Assembly: GCA_032158125.1 (NCBI GenBank)
Contig: JASKOT010000004.1
Coordinates: 372,001 to 436,000 of the forward strand
From: Papiliotrema nemorosa
Lineage: Eukaryota; Basidiomycota; Tremellomycetes; Tremellales; Rhynchogastremaceae
Direction of reading: 5' to 3'
DNA length: 64,000 nt
Below the pieces are notes generated by a model, which ran no database searches, was not told the DNA's origin, and saw nothing but the letters and a program-made list of their open reading frames with translations. Shown here in pieces: positions 21,637 through 35,004 of this stretch. The first letter of the stretch is position 1. Each line of letters opens with the position of its first letter. The translations under genes and the position numbers were made by a program.

Positions 21637-24600
21637 TCAAGGTCGAATATACACCCTGCCTCCGTCTCGCGCCTTGACTCTGACCTCGCGTCTGCTGTCG
21701 TCGCCGAGACTCCTCTCCTCCCAGACTGTGATCTTTGGCAGTAGAGCCCATCCCATCATGCTCACGGGCACAAGCTGAACCTTGATGACTTGGCTCTCGC
21801 CCGCTGGGATATCAACCCGCCCAATTCGATCTCCCCGCCACACGAATGCCTCTGCGGTCGAGACTTCCACGCTCAAAACTGAAGGTGAAGTAGGATGGGA
21901 GTTGACGAGATCCAGATTCAGTGCGAACGCCTGGTCAAGGGAGACAACTGATGGACTCGAAATTGAAGCGGACACGAAAGATTCCTGGATTGGAAGCACA
22001 AGGTGAGGCAGCTCTAATCTCGTTTCCACCCGCTTGTCGGACGCATCGTCGAGACTGCTCCACTGCACAACGACACAAGCCGGGGCTTTGGGTAAATTCG
22101 ACTCATCCAAGGTTGGAGCAGATCGCACGCGGAATCGGCTGAAAATGGTAAACAACGTTCCGATTTCCCACTCTGCCGGTCAGCTACACCGAGCAACCAG
22201 ACCCATGTCTAACTGACCATTTGGCACCTGTGTCCCCGACATCGAGTCATTGATGTGTTCGGCTTCCTTCTCACCCTGATGGGAATCAGCACCGACGTCC
22301 CACGGCCACGTACATTCGGTTTCAAGGTCAAACTGTATACGCGAAGCGGTCGTGGTCCAGCTAAGCGAAGTGTCGTCTTGACGGTGGCCATACCTTCTTG
22401 CTGTTCTACATGCTGGTATGTGACGGTCGAGGTGGCCGCAAAAGTTTCTACGATGGGCAGCACAACCGTCTGCTCAGTCTCCTGCTCGTCTCCGTCATCG
22501 ATTTTCGAGCGAAGGACGACTTCGACGACCTTTGCACCGGGTGTCGATGAACGTAATGACATAGTCTTTTCACTTTTGTTGCCCGGTTCAACCCTACCCA
22601 AGTCGATGTCTTCGATTGTAACATTTGACGACTGGTCGTCGACCGTGATTGTCGTGTCTATACATCAACATCGCCACGCCAGGATGACCGACAGACCCAC
22701 CGTCATCCTCTTCCCCGCTGGCCTGGAGGAGGACCATCATTTTCATGCCCATACTTCGTCTGTCCTCGTTGATGACGTTGGCAGTGATAAACACCGTTTC
22801 ATTGATATAGGCGGAAGATTGATTCTTCAAAGATAGTTTAACCGCATGTGGTGGTGAAACGAAGCTGGTCTCAGTGACCCTAGTGTGCGAAAGAACTCAC
22901 GTTGTCATCTGTGATAACCCAGAGAGCACCGTCAAGGGGCCCTTTGATGTAGTCCATTCCTGTAGAGCTTCGGTACCTAGCTTCAGGTCGATAGTCCACA
23001 AAGCCTCCGTCAGTCGGAGTGTTATGCCGGCGACCTGACATCAGTGGTATTTCTGGAGCAGTGAATGATCTCACCTCTAATTCAGTGTCGCGCTTGCCCT
23101 CGAGAGATCCAGTCATGATCAAGCGGCTCCCGGGTCGCCATTGTAGAGCTGCGGTAACGACATCTCTGCCCACTGTACCGAGATCGACAGCTTCATCGTC
23201 CACGACTGCGCCTGTAGCCGCGATGACGACGTCAGGTCGATCGTCTGTAAAGGCGATATGCATCTCGCTGAAGTTCAAGCTGGAAATATCCACATCTTTT
23301 CTGGATGCGACAACGAGTTGGAAGGGCGCCAAGGCCGGCAGTGTCGTCGTCGGATCCCAGAATCCTGCCTGCACCGACACTGACTGTCAATGGACGATCC
23401 ATGGCGGATCCGGGAGCGGCACGTACACAGCGGATCAAGTGAGAGATCCACTTCTATCGGACTTCTCGAAGATGGAGTGGTAGTCTGCGATCAGCCATAG
23501 ATGAGCACGTGCCTCACCTTCAGCAAAGTGAGAAGGTCATCTTGCAGACCCGCACGCTCTTCTCCATCGACCCCGCTCTCTGCACATAAGCTTTGTTCAT
23601 CTGCCGCTACAAAGCGCATACGAGGACACATCATCTCAATGAGTAGCCTCGCTGCTACATCCACGCTCCCACTGACTTGCGCACACTCGTACCACAACTT
23701 TCGGATCTCTCGGACGATTGGCAGCCACTTTTTGGCCGTAAACGATTCCGCGATGCGGTCAAAGAACCTAGGGCGTTTCAGAAAAGCTTCTTTGAGGGTG
23801 ACTCACTTCATAGCCATCTCGTGTTGACCTGATGAGCAGTAGGTCTCCGCAATCCGGTAGGCAACGTAAAGCGCGGCATGATCTCTCGAGTATTCCTGCT
23901 CCTTGAGCAGAGAATAGGCCTTGGTGAATAGCTGCTCTCAGAACTCGACCTTTATGACGTACGACGTCCTACCTCAATGACTAGACCTGCGTGGTCGACC
24001 TTCTTCTCGTTGGCAAATCCTGGAGCTGTAGACACGTAGCCCGATGCAGCACCCGCTTCCGAACCCAAGGCATCTTGTTCCGCTTCCAGTGCCTCTTGGT
24101 ATCTCTTTTGCCGTTGGACAGAGCATGTTGCGGCCGTGTAAAAGTAAAATGCTGGCTGTTGCAGAGACTGGATTGGATTGGTTGATGAGATTGGTGTCGA
24201 CCAGTGCTCTGGTGTGGGTGGACCTGTCACCGGGCCCGAGGTAGGGAACACCGGTAGAGGTAAAGGCGGTAGCTGCAAGCCAGATTTGAGAGCCATTTCG
24301 AGCAATTCAGCCAGGATGCGATACTGCCTCGCGATCCAGGACCAGTACTCGAACGTTTCTTCGCCGATACCCCAGCCACGTGAAAGATCGCTAAATCGTT
24401 TGACGTGGACAAAAAACGGTACCGTGACTCGCGCTCCATCTCCTTCGTAGAGGAGCAATCGACATATCTAGCGTCAATCTGTGCGAAACCGAGTCGGGCC
24501 CACCCTTATAGCGACACAATCTGCGAGGACCTTGGCTTCCGCCCACCTTTTTGTCCTAGGTGGTAAGGTTTGCGTTGAGGTGAACATCTTGGCCAGCTCA

Positions 24601-25886
24601 TTCCAACAATCTTCGTAATGACGCCTCGCAATGTCGTATTCTCCTCGTAATTCTGCAAACCACCCCGACTTCCAATCATACCTTACTCCCCAGCCTTGTA
24701 TACCGAGAGCACGGCCTTTTTCGGCCGAGGAGGAAGCTTGAGATACCGCAAATTGACCTGTAGGTAGTCGGGCACGTTTTCTGCGGACGCGCTTAGCATG
24801 GGAACCGTAATAGTCCAACGCAGATTCGAGCAAGGCGTCTTGTAGCGACTGAACAAAGTCTGGAAGCTGATCGGCTGGCACCGGGGTGAGGACAAACAGC
24901 GAGGCTTTGGCAGACAATTGGGACGCCCGTCGCAAGTGGGACAGTCTAGGATCGAGTGAGGGCGAATCTTGAGGTTAATATGAGTACAGAGTCATGCTCA
25001 CCAAGGGTTGCAGCACTAGCCATCAGGACGACGGTGAGCTTGATGCCTCTCTCTCCCAGACGTTTCCTGCGATCTCCAATCTCTTGTATAAGAGCTTCGT
25101 CCATTTCCCTTTCCTTTTCCTTGTTTCGCTTTTCTCTCGCATCTCTCTCCTCCTTCGGCTCGCTGTCCGGGCCAGAGGGCGCTTCGTACAGCCTGAGAAA
25201 TAGAACAAACACAGACGGAATCAGCTCGGCATGCTTGCGGACCCATACGGGCGCTACCAGGCCATCCGGGTACAGAGGTGATGAAGGGATCAGAGGGCTC
25301 AAAGGGCTGTGAGGGGTAGTATCATTTCCGCCGGCGGGAGGAGCGATCTTTCGCAATGGCAAGCGAATATTCTTGAGATTGAGCTATAATTCCACTTTGC
25401 AGACCCACCTTGTCGACGAGCTGGATGCGGAAAGACTTGCGCTCCGGCCCGGACATCCACATCTTCCCCCTTTCCCCGTGCTCCTTCAAGGCGTCCCTCA
25501 GATTGCTGATCAGCCCCTCGAGCTCCTTGTCCCTGTCAGTATTCTGTAGTGGCAAGGCCTGCTCGGACAGCTCATCGCTGGGTGGTGATTGTGGAAGTTG
25601 CTTCGAGCTCAGTCCCGGCGAGGTCAGCGGTGAGGTGAGATTGAGAGCAGCTGTCCCCGCTGCAGTCTGGGGATCCAGCGAATGAGCACCATGTGATGGA
25701 CGTCGAGAGGCAGTCTTGACTGAGCTGGTCGATATGACGGAAGAAGAACGGTTCCGAGTTGTCGAGCTTGAGCCAGAGTCGTCTGATAGTCCGGCTACAA
25801 ACATCAACGGTTGCGGGTGAGCGAGAAACTGGGCCATCAGTTCGTGTGCGACATTGATAGCTCACCTCGAGGGGGTAGGAATTCAT
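21637..25886 (-). CDS. TRAPPC11: TRAPP complex subunit TRAPPC11 (foie gras / gryzun domains)
   Basis: TRAPPC11 is a scaffold subunit of TRAPP III, a tether and GEF in ER-Golgi traffic and autophagy. About ten exons give well over 1,100 residues. The first exon MNSYPLE joins FLAHPQPLMFVAGL, the standard family N-terminus. After a Ser-rich insert comes NIRLPLRKIAPP. The foie-gras domain follows, with YDIARRHYEDCWNEL, RWAEAKVLADCVAIR, RLLLYEGDGARVTVPFFVH and FEYWSWIARQYRILAELLE. The C-terminal third has the beta-rich gryzun repeats and ends GGRVYIRP. TRAPPC11 is absent from Saccharomyces but kept in many basidiomycetes. Some internal exon borders between 22.6 and 23.9 kb are approximate. Confidence 0.88.
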
Positions 25887-26082
25887 CGTGATACCTATCT
25901 GCTCTGACCTCAGCGGTCAGATCTATGTGCTGGGATGAGCGAGTGTTGGGCGGAATGTTCAAAACAGACCGAAGCTGATGAATTGACACAAATCATGGTG
26001 CACCGTCATCGACCCCCCTCCCTCCCTTCCACCTGTCCTCGCCTCCATCATCCACCATCCACTCCTTCACATATACCTCACC

Positions 26083-26801
26083 ATGTCTTCGATAGAACTC
26101 AAACCCATCGGCAAGTCCAAGCCAGCCACTGCACCTGCACCACCGCCTCGACATCCCGATGCTACAGGTGCGCAAGGCAGTCTCAATACGGCGGTTCCTG
26201 GTTCACTCGGTTCAGCCTATCGACAAGCCGAGGAGAAAGCCAAAGCAGCAGTCCATCTTCAAGAAGGTGGACTTGATTCTATTTCAGTATGGGGTCTCGC
26301 AGCTTCCGCATGGTACGTTGGCCTTTCTCACCAAGCGATTTGTGGTTAAGCTCTAGGTACACTGTCCTAGGCATCCCCCTGTTGCTCTTCCCTCGCATAC
26401 TCCTCTTCTTTGCTCAATCGCCACCTGCCACCGTAGCAGCTGCAGCAGCAGGCCTTGATAGGGATCACTATGATGCTCCTACTCCTCTCGAGTCTTTCCT
26501 GTCTACCACATTATCTCTCGGCTTGTTCTCCATGGCGCTCATCTCACTGTTTGTCGTGGTTCCCTCGTATACACCCCCTTCGTCCAACCCATCTCGATGG
26601 CCGACTCTGGCCGTACTGGTCGGTTTGAGCAGTATCGTATCCGTCACCGCTTGGAACTCGCCCATTGGCGGTCTTGGAACTCTGGTTGCTCTAGGCAACA
26701 CCGTGATTGCCGTTTGGGGATGGTGGGTTGTTGCGTTCGGTCAAGGAAGGAGCAAGCTAGGGAAAGTCAAGCACAGAAACGAAAGATGGAAGCGTTTGTA
26801 G
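26083..26801 (+). CDS. small uncharacterised multi-pass membrane protein
   Basis: I cannot name the family. Two exons, joined at Trp (AASAW|YTVLG), give about 220 residues. The first 75 residues are soluble and Pro/Ala-rich. Then four hydrophobic stretches follow: VLGIPLLLFPRILLFF, FLSTTLSLGLFSMALISLFVVV, WPTLAVLVGLSSIVSVTAW and GTLVALGNTVIAVWGWWVV. The tail is basic (RSKLGKVKHRNERWKRL), which suggests a cytosolic C-terminus. The start at 26083 follows a pyrimidine/A-rich leader (cctcaccATGtc) and fits a compact gene. Confidence 0.75.
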
Positions 26802-26948
26802 CTCAACGAAACGCCGAGAGATCCCATCATGTAATACTCTTATGCATTCGTCCTGATTATAGCGTGATGAGTTCCAGACAATGGCTACACATTCATGGAT
26901 ACACTTCTTGCCCTTCTCCAGTGGTCGACGGGAGCTTCTATCGCTTAC

Positions 26949-29900
26949 TTACCCAGTTGCAGATTGACCGGCGGCCTGATCCTCCATCAACATGCGTTCT
27001 CGATCCCGCTCGGCCCGTTCCGCTGCCGCAACAGCAGCGGCGTTTCCTTCTGGAGTATCGTCTTGAACAGGGTTAGCATCCGTAACAGCAGCAGAAGCAG
27101 CAGTAGGAGCAGGGGTGGCTGAGGTAGCCGTACCATTGGCACCAGCAGTACCAGGAGCACCAGGTACTCTTCTTCTTCGCCTTCTGGGCAGGGTAATGAT
27201 CTTTGGCATCGGTCGGTCGTCCAGGTCCAGAGCCACATTTGTCGCCGCTTGGAAAGCCTAGATATTAGCTTGAGTAGGAGGATTCCGCATCTACTCACCT
27301 CGATCCAATCCACTACGTCTCTGGCCGAATCAGTTTGGAGCAGAAACTGCTCTCCCTCAGACCGCACCCGCACGACATTCTTCCTCTTGACGTAATCTGC
27401 CGCCAGGCCACTTTCCGCGTTCTGCAACGTGTACTGTTTGATCAATTGATTTTGCTGGAAATGCGATGCAATCGAAGATGATCCGACGCTGCTGTGTGAC
27501 GACGAGACAGACGAGACGGATGCTTTGCGGCCAGTATTGGGGAATAAAGCGGGATCCTTTTCGCCACTAGTCGTCGTTGAAGCGATGGAGATGGGCGAGG
27601 TCGTGCTCGATGAAACGCTCGATCGGCGCAATGATTCTGGGATGCTGCCCCGCCTTCCATCCGTCGACCCGTTTCGAAGAGGTGATGGACCGACGGAACC
27701 TCGACGCGGTCCGGGTGTGACCTCGCTGACCGAGGTGCGCCTGGGCGATGTCGGGGTCGGAAGTGAAACAGAGGGCCGCCTTTCTCCAGGGCAATGCACG
27801 TGCAGAAATTCTTCCGACTCGATCTCTGTCACGACCGGCACAGGCTGTGGTGGCTCAACCTTGAGCGGAAATCGATGAGGGTCGAAACGGTACACGAGGA
27901 GTTGGGTACCGCGGATGATGAAGTATTGCTTCTTCCAAGATCGGTCTCGAGCCTGAACACCTGGGGATGAGAATTCCATCTTTCGAGAGAGATTCCCTTC
28001 AATGTGCACCTGGAGATCAGCTACCGTCTCAAACTTTTCATCGATGGTATCTCACTGCACACCAATACTTTGGCAGCTTCTCCTTGCCCTCTTCGTCTCT
28101 TGGTCGTGGGATAGAGACGCCAGGTAACGGCGACGTGTACTTGGGCGGTGGGACCGTCAAATCATCCGCAGATCTCCTCCTCTTCAGAGTGCCAATCTCC
28201 TTGCCTTCTTTCGTCTTTTGCCAGAAAAACCCTGCTCTTCCAGCTGCCGGTGTGGGCGGTGGTTTCGCCCACTCGGTTGTGGGCGTGGCCAAGGCGCTGA
28301 AGGTGGGTTTGCTCGGAATCTCGATTTTGCCGGGGGCCGGCTCTCTTGAACGTATAGTCTCCAGCTGAGTGCCGGTGCTTGGTGCGGGACTCTCCGACAA
28401 GTCAACCATCGATCTTGATGCCCGCGAGAAGAACGAGGGTCGTTGAGGGGTGACGGGTGGTTGCGCCTGGGATATGGGCGATGGCTCTGTAGAGTCTCCG
28501 TGGTCCTGCGAAGACATCCCGTGGCTGTCTGCAGAGTCTGCTTCATCGCTGGCGTCGTCGTCACTCCCGTCTTCGTGATCTGCAGGCGGAACCACAGTGC
28601 CGAGAGCGATTCCCTGGAGGGCTGGCCCGCTCGGAGGCAGAACGGGCTCTACGCCTCGAGGTGTTGCAAAGCTCGCAGTAGAAGAAGAAGCATTGCTAGA
28701 GAAGTACCCATCAACGGGGTCATTACCACGAGCTGGACCAGGTGTTGCACTAGGAGTCGATGCAAAGGAAGTCCAGGACGAGGTGTGCTTGCCACTTGGC
28801 GTGGGTAGCGCCCAGAATGACTTTCGAGGCGCAGGCGGTGTCGTGCTCTCCTCCTCCTCTTGCACTGCAGTTGTTGCCAAAGACGAGATTGGCTTTGCCT
28901 TTGTCTTGCCCTTCAATCGATCTTTCAGGGAGGTGCTGGCGGTTTTCTGCTTGTTCTCAGTCTCGGTTTCGTGATCTGAATCGTCCTCGCCATGTCCTTC
29001 AACTTCGGTCTCTGATTCTTCGTCCTCGTCATCACTGGCACCGACCTCGCCATCCTCCTGAACAGGCAGATTCGATGGTTGCCTCAACATGACGGGCTAA
29101 GGTCAGTTGTCAGGCTCATTCTCGTCGACTCACCATTGCTCGCCTAGCTTTTCGTAATTCTTCCTCGCTCATCTGAGCTTTTCCCTTGCCCTTGTTCTGC
29201 CCCACTGTGGTAGGAGGCAAAGCGAAGGGGAAACCCGAACCACCAGGTGTCACAGGCGTTCTACCACCGTGGGGACTTGTCAAGTGTGCCCAGCCCGGTG
29301 TCTTGGGCACCGCACCTCCCGACCATCCCGGTGTTCTGGGCGTACTTGTCCCTGCCGACTGATTCCAAGCGGGAGTCCCAGGCACGCCGTCCTTCATAAA
29401 GGCCGGCCAACCGACCATGCTCGGCAGATTTTTGATCGGCTGGGGCATGGGCGGAGACTGTATCAAGGTCGTTCGGCGAAGAGGCACATCAGGCCGCGGT
29501 TTGCCGTTGAGTCTACTGGGAGAGGGAACAGACTCAGTGGTGGAGATTGGGGTCGCAGAAGGAAGTGTTCCGTCTGCGGGTGCATCGGTAATCAGGCTCA
29601 ACGTAGGGCGGCGACCCTTGGGCGATTGGGGTTCCTCCAACGTCCTGTTTGGTGTGGTAGCAGAAGGCGGCGGGGTTAGAGGCGAGGCAGGAGCAGGCGG
29701 AGGAGTGATTGGCCGGGGTTGTTCATCTGGACTCGGTGTTGGGATTTGACCATTCGCATGGAAATGATTTTTCGGATTGAGGTTGTTGGGCTGCTCATCT
29801 GGGCTAGGTGTTGGCATCTGCCCATTTGCCTCGAGCAACGACCGGCGATGTTGGTTCTCACTGGGCAGTGTCGGTGAAGCTGGGAGCTCGACACCTTGAA

Positions 29901-30411
29901 TCGCAGGTCGTCCATCGGGTGCAAGGTCAGCGTACGAGTCATCGGGCAACACGGTGGGGTAGGATGGCTGCCAATTGACAGAGCCTCTACGCCCACCTCC
30001 CTCGGGAGACGCCGTGCTGGCCAAGGCGTAGTTTTCGGGGAAGAGGTTCGGTGCGGGTATTCCATTGGGAGACTGTGATTGAGATTGGGAAGGCGTTGAA
30101 GAGAGATGGGGTTCTGTAGATGAGGGTGACTTGTGTGAGAAGATTTGCGACGCCGAGCTCAGGCGCTTTCTCAGAGAGTTGGTCCCCTCGTTCGCGGTCG
30201 TCTGAGACACTGAACTTCTCCTTCTGCCTGTATCATGCTGGCCATCATCCATCTGATGATGCGACGATTTGAAAAAGTCTTTGAACTTGTTGCCAGAAAC
30301 CGGTGGCCGTCCTGCATCCATGGATCGACGTTTAGTGTGGGTTGGAGAGTCGTGCTGCAGGGGATCTGCCTGGGATACGGATGCCCGTCGAGCTGAAAAT
30401 AGTGTGGGCAT
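26949..30411 (-). CDS. large PH-domain protein
   Basis: This is a probable phosphoinositide-binding adaptor; the function is unknown. Four exons join three long frames into about 1,100 residues. Residues 1-440 are Ser/Pro-rich, with an internal duplication (ANGQ[M/I]PTPSPDEQP twice) and TPGW repeats. Residues 445-790 carry an acidic stretch. The PH domain begins after the third junction: YWCAVHIEGNLSRKMEFSS, SWKKQYFIIRGTQLLVYRFDPH, a long Ser-rich insert in a loop, then QYTLQNAESGLAADYVKRKNVVRVR and FLLQTDSARDVVDWIEAFQAA. The tail is basic (PRRRRRRVPG), then Ala-rich and ends in a charged helix. The start is MPTLFSARRASVSQ at 30411; an upstream ATG in frame exists 13 codons earlier. Confidence 0.82.
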
Positions 30412-31647
30412 GGTGTTGGGGTGATGCAGCTGAAAACGCAGTGTCAGCAATGTCTCGATGAAAGGATGGCAAGGTGATCATGACGCATGGAATGGTGCTC
30501 ACTGGTGTCAGATGCCGAAATGGTATGGATGTCTGCACTCTCGAAGGAAGTGCACACGAGGTCTTGATCGACAAGCCGGCCCAAGACTCTGCCAAGCCGC
30601 CCTTCCTTTGGATTTCGTAGATGTGCTACGCTGTCTCCTTTACAAGCATGCAATGGTGAGAAGCCTGATGGGAATGATGCTTGTGACCTGGTCGAGGTGA
30701 CGCCGAGTGCGAGTGGGCGGGCGAGATCGACAGCTTGTTACAGGGGAGCGTCGTACGTTTTCTTGGTCACAAGCCGTTTCTCCGCCAACCAAGATGAGGA
30801 AAAAGGGCGCCCCAGTGTGAAAGTCGGCAGGATGCGTCTGGTGTCGAGACGACGAGGTGTAGATGATGGTGAGAGGCTAGGGTGGATGCTGATGCGAGAA
30901 TGGGAATACAGCCACGGTATGACAAGGATGGGATGCGGAGGTGTCTCTCTCTCTTTGGTCCTTTTTCTCGTATGTGGAGGCTCCAAGACGCTCTCGGCTT
31001 GCCGGGATGACGGAGGTCGAGTCCACAAGATCCCACTTCACAGCTGGCTACTTTTTCTGTAGAACCAACCGACAGACGAGATGACCGGGAAAGGGGCAAA
31101 GAGGGAATGGTACGTACGGGTCGACCCAGTCGACGTCTCTGACCCAGATGAATAGAGTGTACTCTTGACCTCTCGGTCGGTCGATCGTGTGGGACAACAC
31201 CCAAAAGCCACCCAAAAAATGGTAATGACATCACCATCTTCCCTCTATAATAATTGATTATATTCATTCCAGACTTCAACACACTTGCATCCCCTCGTGT
31301 TCCCAGTGTAGAGACCGAAGCTCTGGACACGGAGGATACACTGCTGGAGCGCCTCTCTAATTCGGGAACCCTTTCTCGCTCATATCCGGGGCAGCAGTGT
31401 CTAAAGAATGCAGGGAAAGATCAGAGGCAAAGGGGGAGAAAAAAAAAAAAGGTTATTACCGCGACCACGTCGATCTATGCTTGCCTTTCCGTGCTAAGAG
31501 CCGAGATTCATTCCCCGACGCTCCCCGGTCAGCATACTTTGATAAGCTGACCACGTCTGACTGTCACCGATAGATGACATGCCATACTGATGACCTCGCA
31601 TAATTCATCAAACACGACTCGAGAGCCCGCCGCAATGCATACAAGGC
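30412..31647. other. long intergenic region, no gene seen
   Basis: At 1.2 kb this is the longest gap in the left two-thirds of the window. It should contain the promoter and leader of the PH-domain gene and the 3' end of the CPS1-type gene. Open frames up to 187 codons exist on the minus strand (30767-31330) but have random-looking composition and no family match. An A10 run lies at 31440-31450. Confidence 0.5.
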
Positions 31648-33795
31648 TCACTCTACTCCATCGTACGTGTCCGCGTTCTGCAAGATGGCGTGTATCCACC
31701 GGATGATGTCAAAATGGCCCTCGATCAAAGCTCTTTCATCCACAGTGTGCTGTATCGAGTCAGCGTCCCAAGAATCGTTGTCATCAAGAGGTCCACTTGC
31801 CGCAAAGAGCGATCCGGCTCGACTCCCCATGAATCGATAGACATGCTTTGACAAATGATAGTACATTTTGCAATCCGTGTTGCCCGTCGAAGCTGAAGGC
31901 GTGACGATACGCTCTGTACCATTTGGACCTGGGAATGTCGCCTTGACCGTACCAGCAAAGAGGTCCCAAACTCCACCTGTACTAGGTGTTCTAGGAGCGG
32001 GCTCCAATGCCTCGCCCAGCTGCTCCACCTTGATGAAACGATCGCCCAAGGTAGCGTTTGACAAGGCGAACGAAGCAAAGTTGAGGTTATGCGAACTGGC
32101 GAGAGGCTCCAAAAGGCGAGTAACGTGTTGCTGGGTCGACAAGACGGACTCAGCAAAGTCAATCCGAAAGTTGACGAGAATAGTCACGTATTCGGGCAGA
32201 GCATTCACCTTGACGCCGCCGTTGATCACATCGACCGCGGTGGTCGTCCCGACTTCAGCTCGATTCAGCGATGATACACTCGCAAAGGACTTGGCGAGCT
32301 TGGGGTAGTCTTTTGGGCCTTCTCTTTTGAGCAAGGAAGACCATTTCTTGGGCAAGCTTCCGTGTTCTTGCGCACAGATAAGCGAAGTCAGGATGGGCGA
32401 AGCTGGCGTGAACTGCGATTCAGCAATTGCCATGCGATGCTGTGTACTGTACCCTGACGGGAAACGGGTTCGCCTCCAAAAGGCTCACTGCTTGAGCTGC
32501 TATTCCTATTCCCGTATTCTTGGGTGGCACCGACGAGTGCTGTCGTCAGCTTGAACGCTTCATTGTCCGTTGATGCCGACACACCCCACCAGAAGTAGCA
32601 ACGGTGATCTATCTGTCAGCCAAGACCTCTGGAATCGTTGGTTCACTTTGATGTCCATATATCCCTTCTCGCCCATCGCGGGCAAAGCGAACGGTGCGCC
32701 GTAGAACTAATTTTAGCGTAGTCCCCACGGATCGCCTCACGTCGTCGGTCCAGCCAGCGCCTTCGTCAATCACCATCAAGAGTCCATCTCTGCCATATCT
32801 CTTCTCCAAGAATGGCGCCATTTTTCCCTGTCCTCTCCTGGCAAAGACCTCTTCCTCGTCAAATCCATGAGACAAGATGATCGTACGGCGTGGCTCAAAG
32901 CCATTCTCAAGAAGATGAGTAATCGCTTCCCCTGGTAGCATCAGCGAAGGGCGAGGGCCAAGTGTGCCAGCCAGTAGCCTCACATTGAGCAACGAGGAGA
33001 GTCTTGTCATCCCCGGCTCCTCTGCCCCAGATGTATTTACCATCGTTGTACCCGCTGAAAGGCGGATGGGTCCATCTGTCCAACGTCGAGTTCGGTGCTG
33101 GTACAACATCATAGTGAGACATCCTGACGCTGTGAGCAATACATGCGGGTGTCCCAGTGAAAACGACTTGCAACAGTAAAGGTTTGAGGGAAGAATCTGA
33201 ACCTTGGAAAGTGGCTAGGATGCCCAGCGCTATCATCATCTCTGGCATCTATCAAAGCGTTAGAAACTCACTGTTGATGTACTCGACATGTGCCTTTTCG
33301 TGGCTGCCAGTCAGAGGTGTAGCATGTCTGAAACAAACAGACCTACGCCAGAGGGAAAGTCTCCTTCAACCAAGTCTGGAAATTGAAGAATGGCGCCCAT
33401 CGCTCGTCTTCGTTTGGCTCGCCATTGTCATCGAAGCTTTCTGTAGGTATTTGCTGTCGGCTTCAGCTTTGATGGTTGATCTGATTGTCACTCACAACTG
33501 CAGCAGAGAACTTTTTGAGCGATTCCGTCCTTTCTTCGTCCGTCATGTGCCAGACGAGCTGTGGATGTATAGCCTTCGGCTGGACCGGGCATTTGGCGTG
33601 TTCGAGAAGCCACGCATCGTTCCAATCGGTCATCAGAAGCGTTCCAAGGCCTACGATGTCATCTTGCCAAGGGGCGAACCTTGACCCAAAGTTGAACACG
33701 AGGGCGAGGGTAACAGCAGCAGCAAAGAATGGTCGGACCCATGCCGATGATTCAGGACGAGTCTGAGCGGGGAGGGGAATTTCTATCTGGCCCAT
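31648..33795 (-). CDS. CPS1: M20 family Gly-Xaa carboxypeptidase (CPS1 type)
   Basis: This is a vacuolar zinc metallopeptidase that removes C-terminal residues from small peptides. About nine exons give some 570 residues. The N-terminus MGQIEIPLPAQ is followed by one hydrophobic segment (FFAAAVTLALVFNFG), a type II membrane anchor as in yeast Cps1. Then EYINTLGILATFQGSDSSLKPLLLQ and the metal-site motifs MSHYDVVPAP and WGRGAGDDK, IILSHGFDEEEVF, ATSGGHSSVPP, and in the last exon TDCKMYYHLSKHVYRF and HTVDER. Zinc ligands (His in SHYDVV, Asp in GAGDDK, Glu-Glu in FDEEE) are all present. Exons were joined so that these blocks read in frame. Confidence 0.9.
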
Positions 33796-34152
33796 TGTCA
33801 GCGATGAGAGAATGAACAACAACAAAGGACCCGTCAGTTCTTCTGTATCTGATTGCGCTGATAGCAGGACGAGCAATGTTGACCCATGAGGTGCACTTTG
33901 GCCAGTTAGCTCATTGACGACGGTCCATCCTTGACCTTGTCGGCCAAACCCGATAGCCGTCTATCAATAATCATGCATGGGGTATCGAAGTGTCCCGGAA
34001 CGTGTTCAATCATTCTAATCTATGCTGGTCATACGAACGAAGACTAGTCGTGCATGGCGCACAAGATAGCCAGCGGATGTGCAGGAACATATGAGAAGCT
34101 CCTATTTCCCCACGAGGTGCTGTGGACCAATGGGGAACCGAACGTCTCTTGC
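33796..34152. other. intergenic, promoter of the CPS1-type gene
   Basis: This lies between the CPS1-type start and the Tvp15-like stop, both on the minus strand. An open frame on the minus strand (34044-34334) reaches into the last exon of the neighbour but is its out-of-frame shadow. Nothing else is recognised. Confidence 0.5.
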
Positions 34153-35004
34153 CTACTCTGTCGGTCCTTGCCAAACGGGCTGTGATTCCACATCGTTTGA
34201 CGGAGGCTGCATTGTGCTGACATTAGTAGTTGACCTTTGAGCCATAGAGCGTGACGTACGAGGGTGCCTCGAAGACTGGGACAAAGTGAAGCGCGATGAA
34301 GGCTAATCCCGCAAGACCCACGATTGTCCCGCATACATACAGGATGGTGTAATAGCTAGAATCAGCCCTCGTTCTCCAAGCTATACGATTGCGGTAAGCT
34401 GGCTCACTTCAACATCAAAACACCCAAGAGCAGGTAGACTGGATATCATCAGCCTTTCCCACGCAGGATTGTACGACTAGAACTCACAGACCCCTCGACC
34501 GACGAAGGAATGCATAAAGCTGGCATATTTGTGTACCAACGCCTTGTGCTCCTCGGTTGGCGCTCGCACCTCCAGGAAAATGGTGATGGCTCCGGCGCTA
34601 CAGGGCGAAGATGACACGGATTGGAGGATTGGGCGTGTAGCATGCAAGACAAAGTGAATCCGCAGATGACATTAGAAAACGGATGAGCGTGAATGTATGC
34701 GATAATCGTAAAGGATACAGAGATGATGAGCACTCTGCACAGCCAGGTTTGACGAAAGACATTACTCACAGAACTTCGTAGATACCGATGATGATGCTCG
34801 AGAACGAATGATGGATCAACGATCCGACGCCCCCGGCAATGGCCACACCTCCAACGGCCCTGGTGATGAGCCTCGTTCGCGACACGACCAAGTCTTGTCG
34901 TGACCCTCCTTGAGAAGCCTCATTTCACATGGATGAGAAAAGGGGAGAGCTCACATGTTGACGAGCCGCAGCAGCTCGGTTGGGTTTTGGGTGATCCTGT
35001 CCAT
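34153..35004 (-). CDS. COPI-associated / Tvp15-like Golgi membrane protein
   Basis: Proteins of the COPI_assoc family are four-helix membrane proteins of Golgi vesicles. Six exons give about 150 residues. MDRITQNPTELLRLVN splices to MAVGGVAIAGGVGSLIHH, then SIIIGIYEVLAGAITIFLEVRAP, YASFMHSFVGRGVFYLLLGVLML, NYYTILYVCGTIVGLAGLAFIALHFV, and a polar tail ending QPVWQGPTE. The pattern FLE..P and GRG.FY between helices is typical of the family. Two introns are longer than usual here (about 105 and 190 nt). The last one uses a weak donor (gtcacg) but a strong ctaat branch. The C-terminal exon choice is the least certain part. Confidence 0.68.

Noticed and set aside
30767..31330. 187-codon minus-strand frame in the 1.2-kb gap
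   Set aside because: Composition is not protein-like (Arg/Ser/His mix without structure), there is no similarity and no convincing promoter or splice context. More likely upstream leader of the PH-domain gene.
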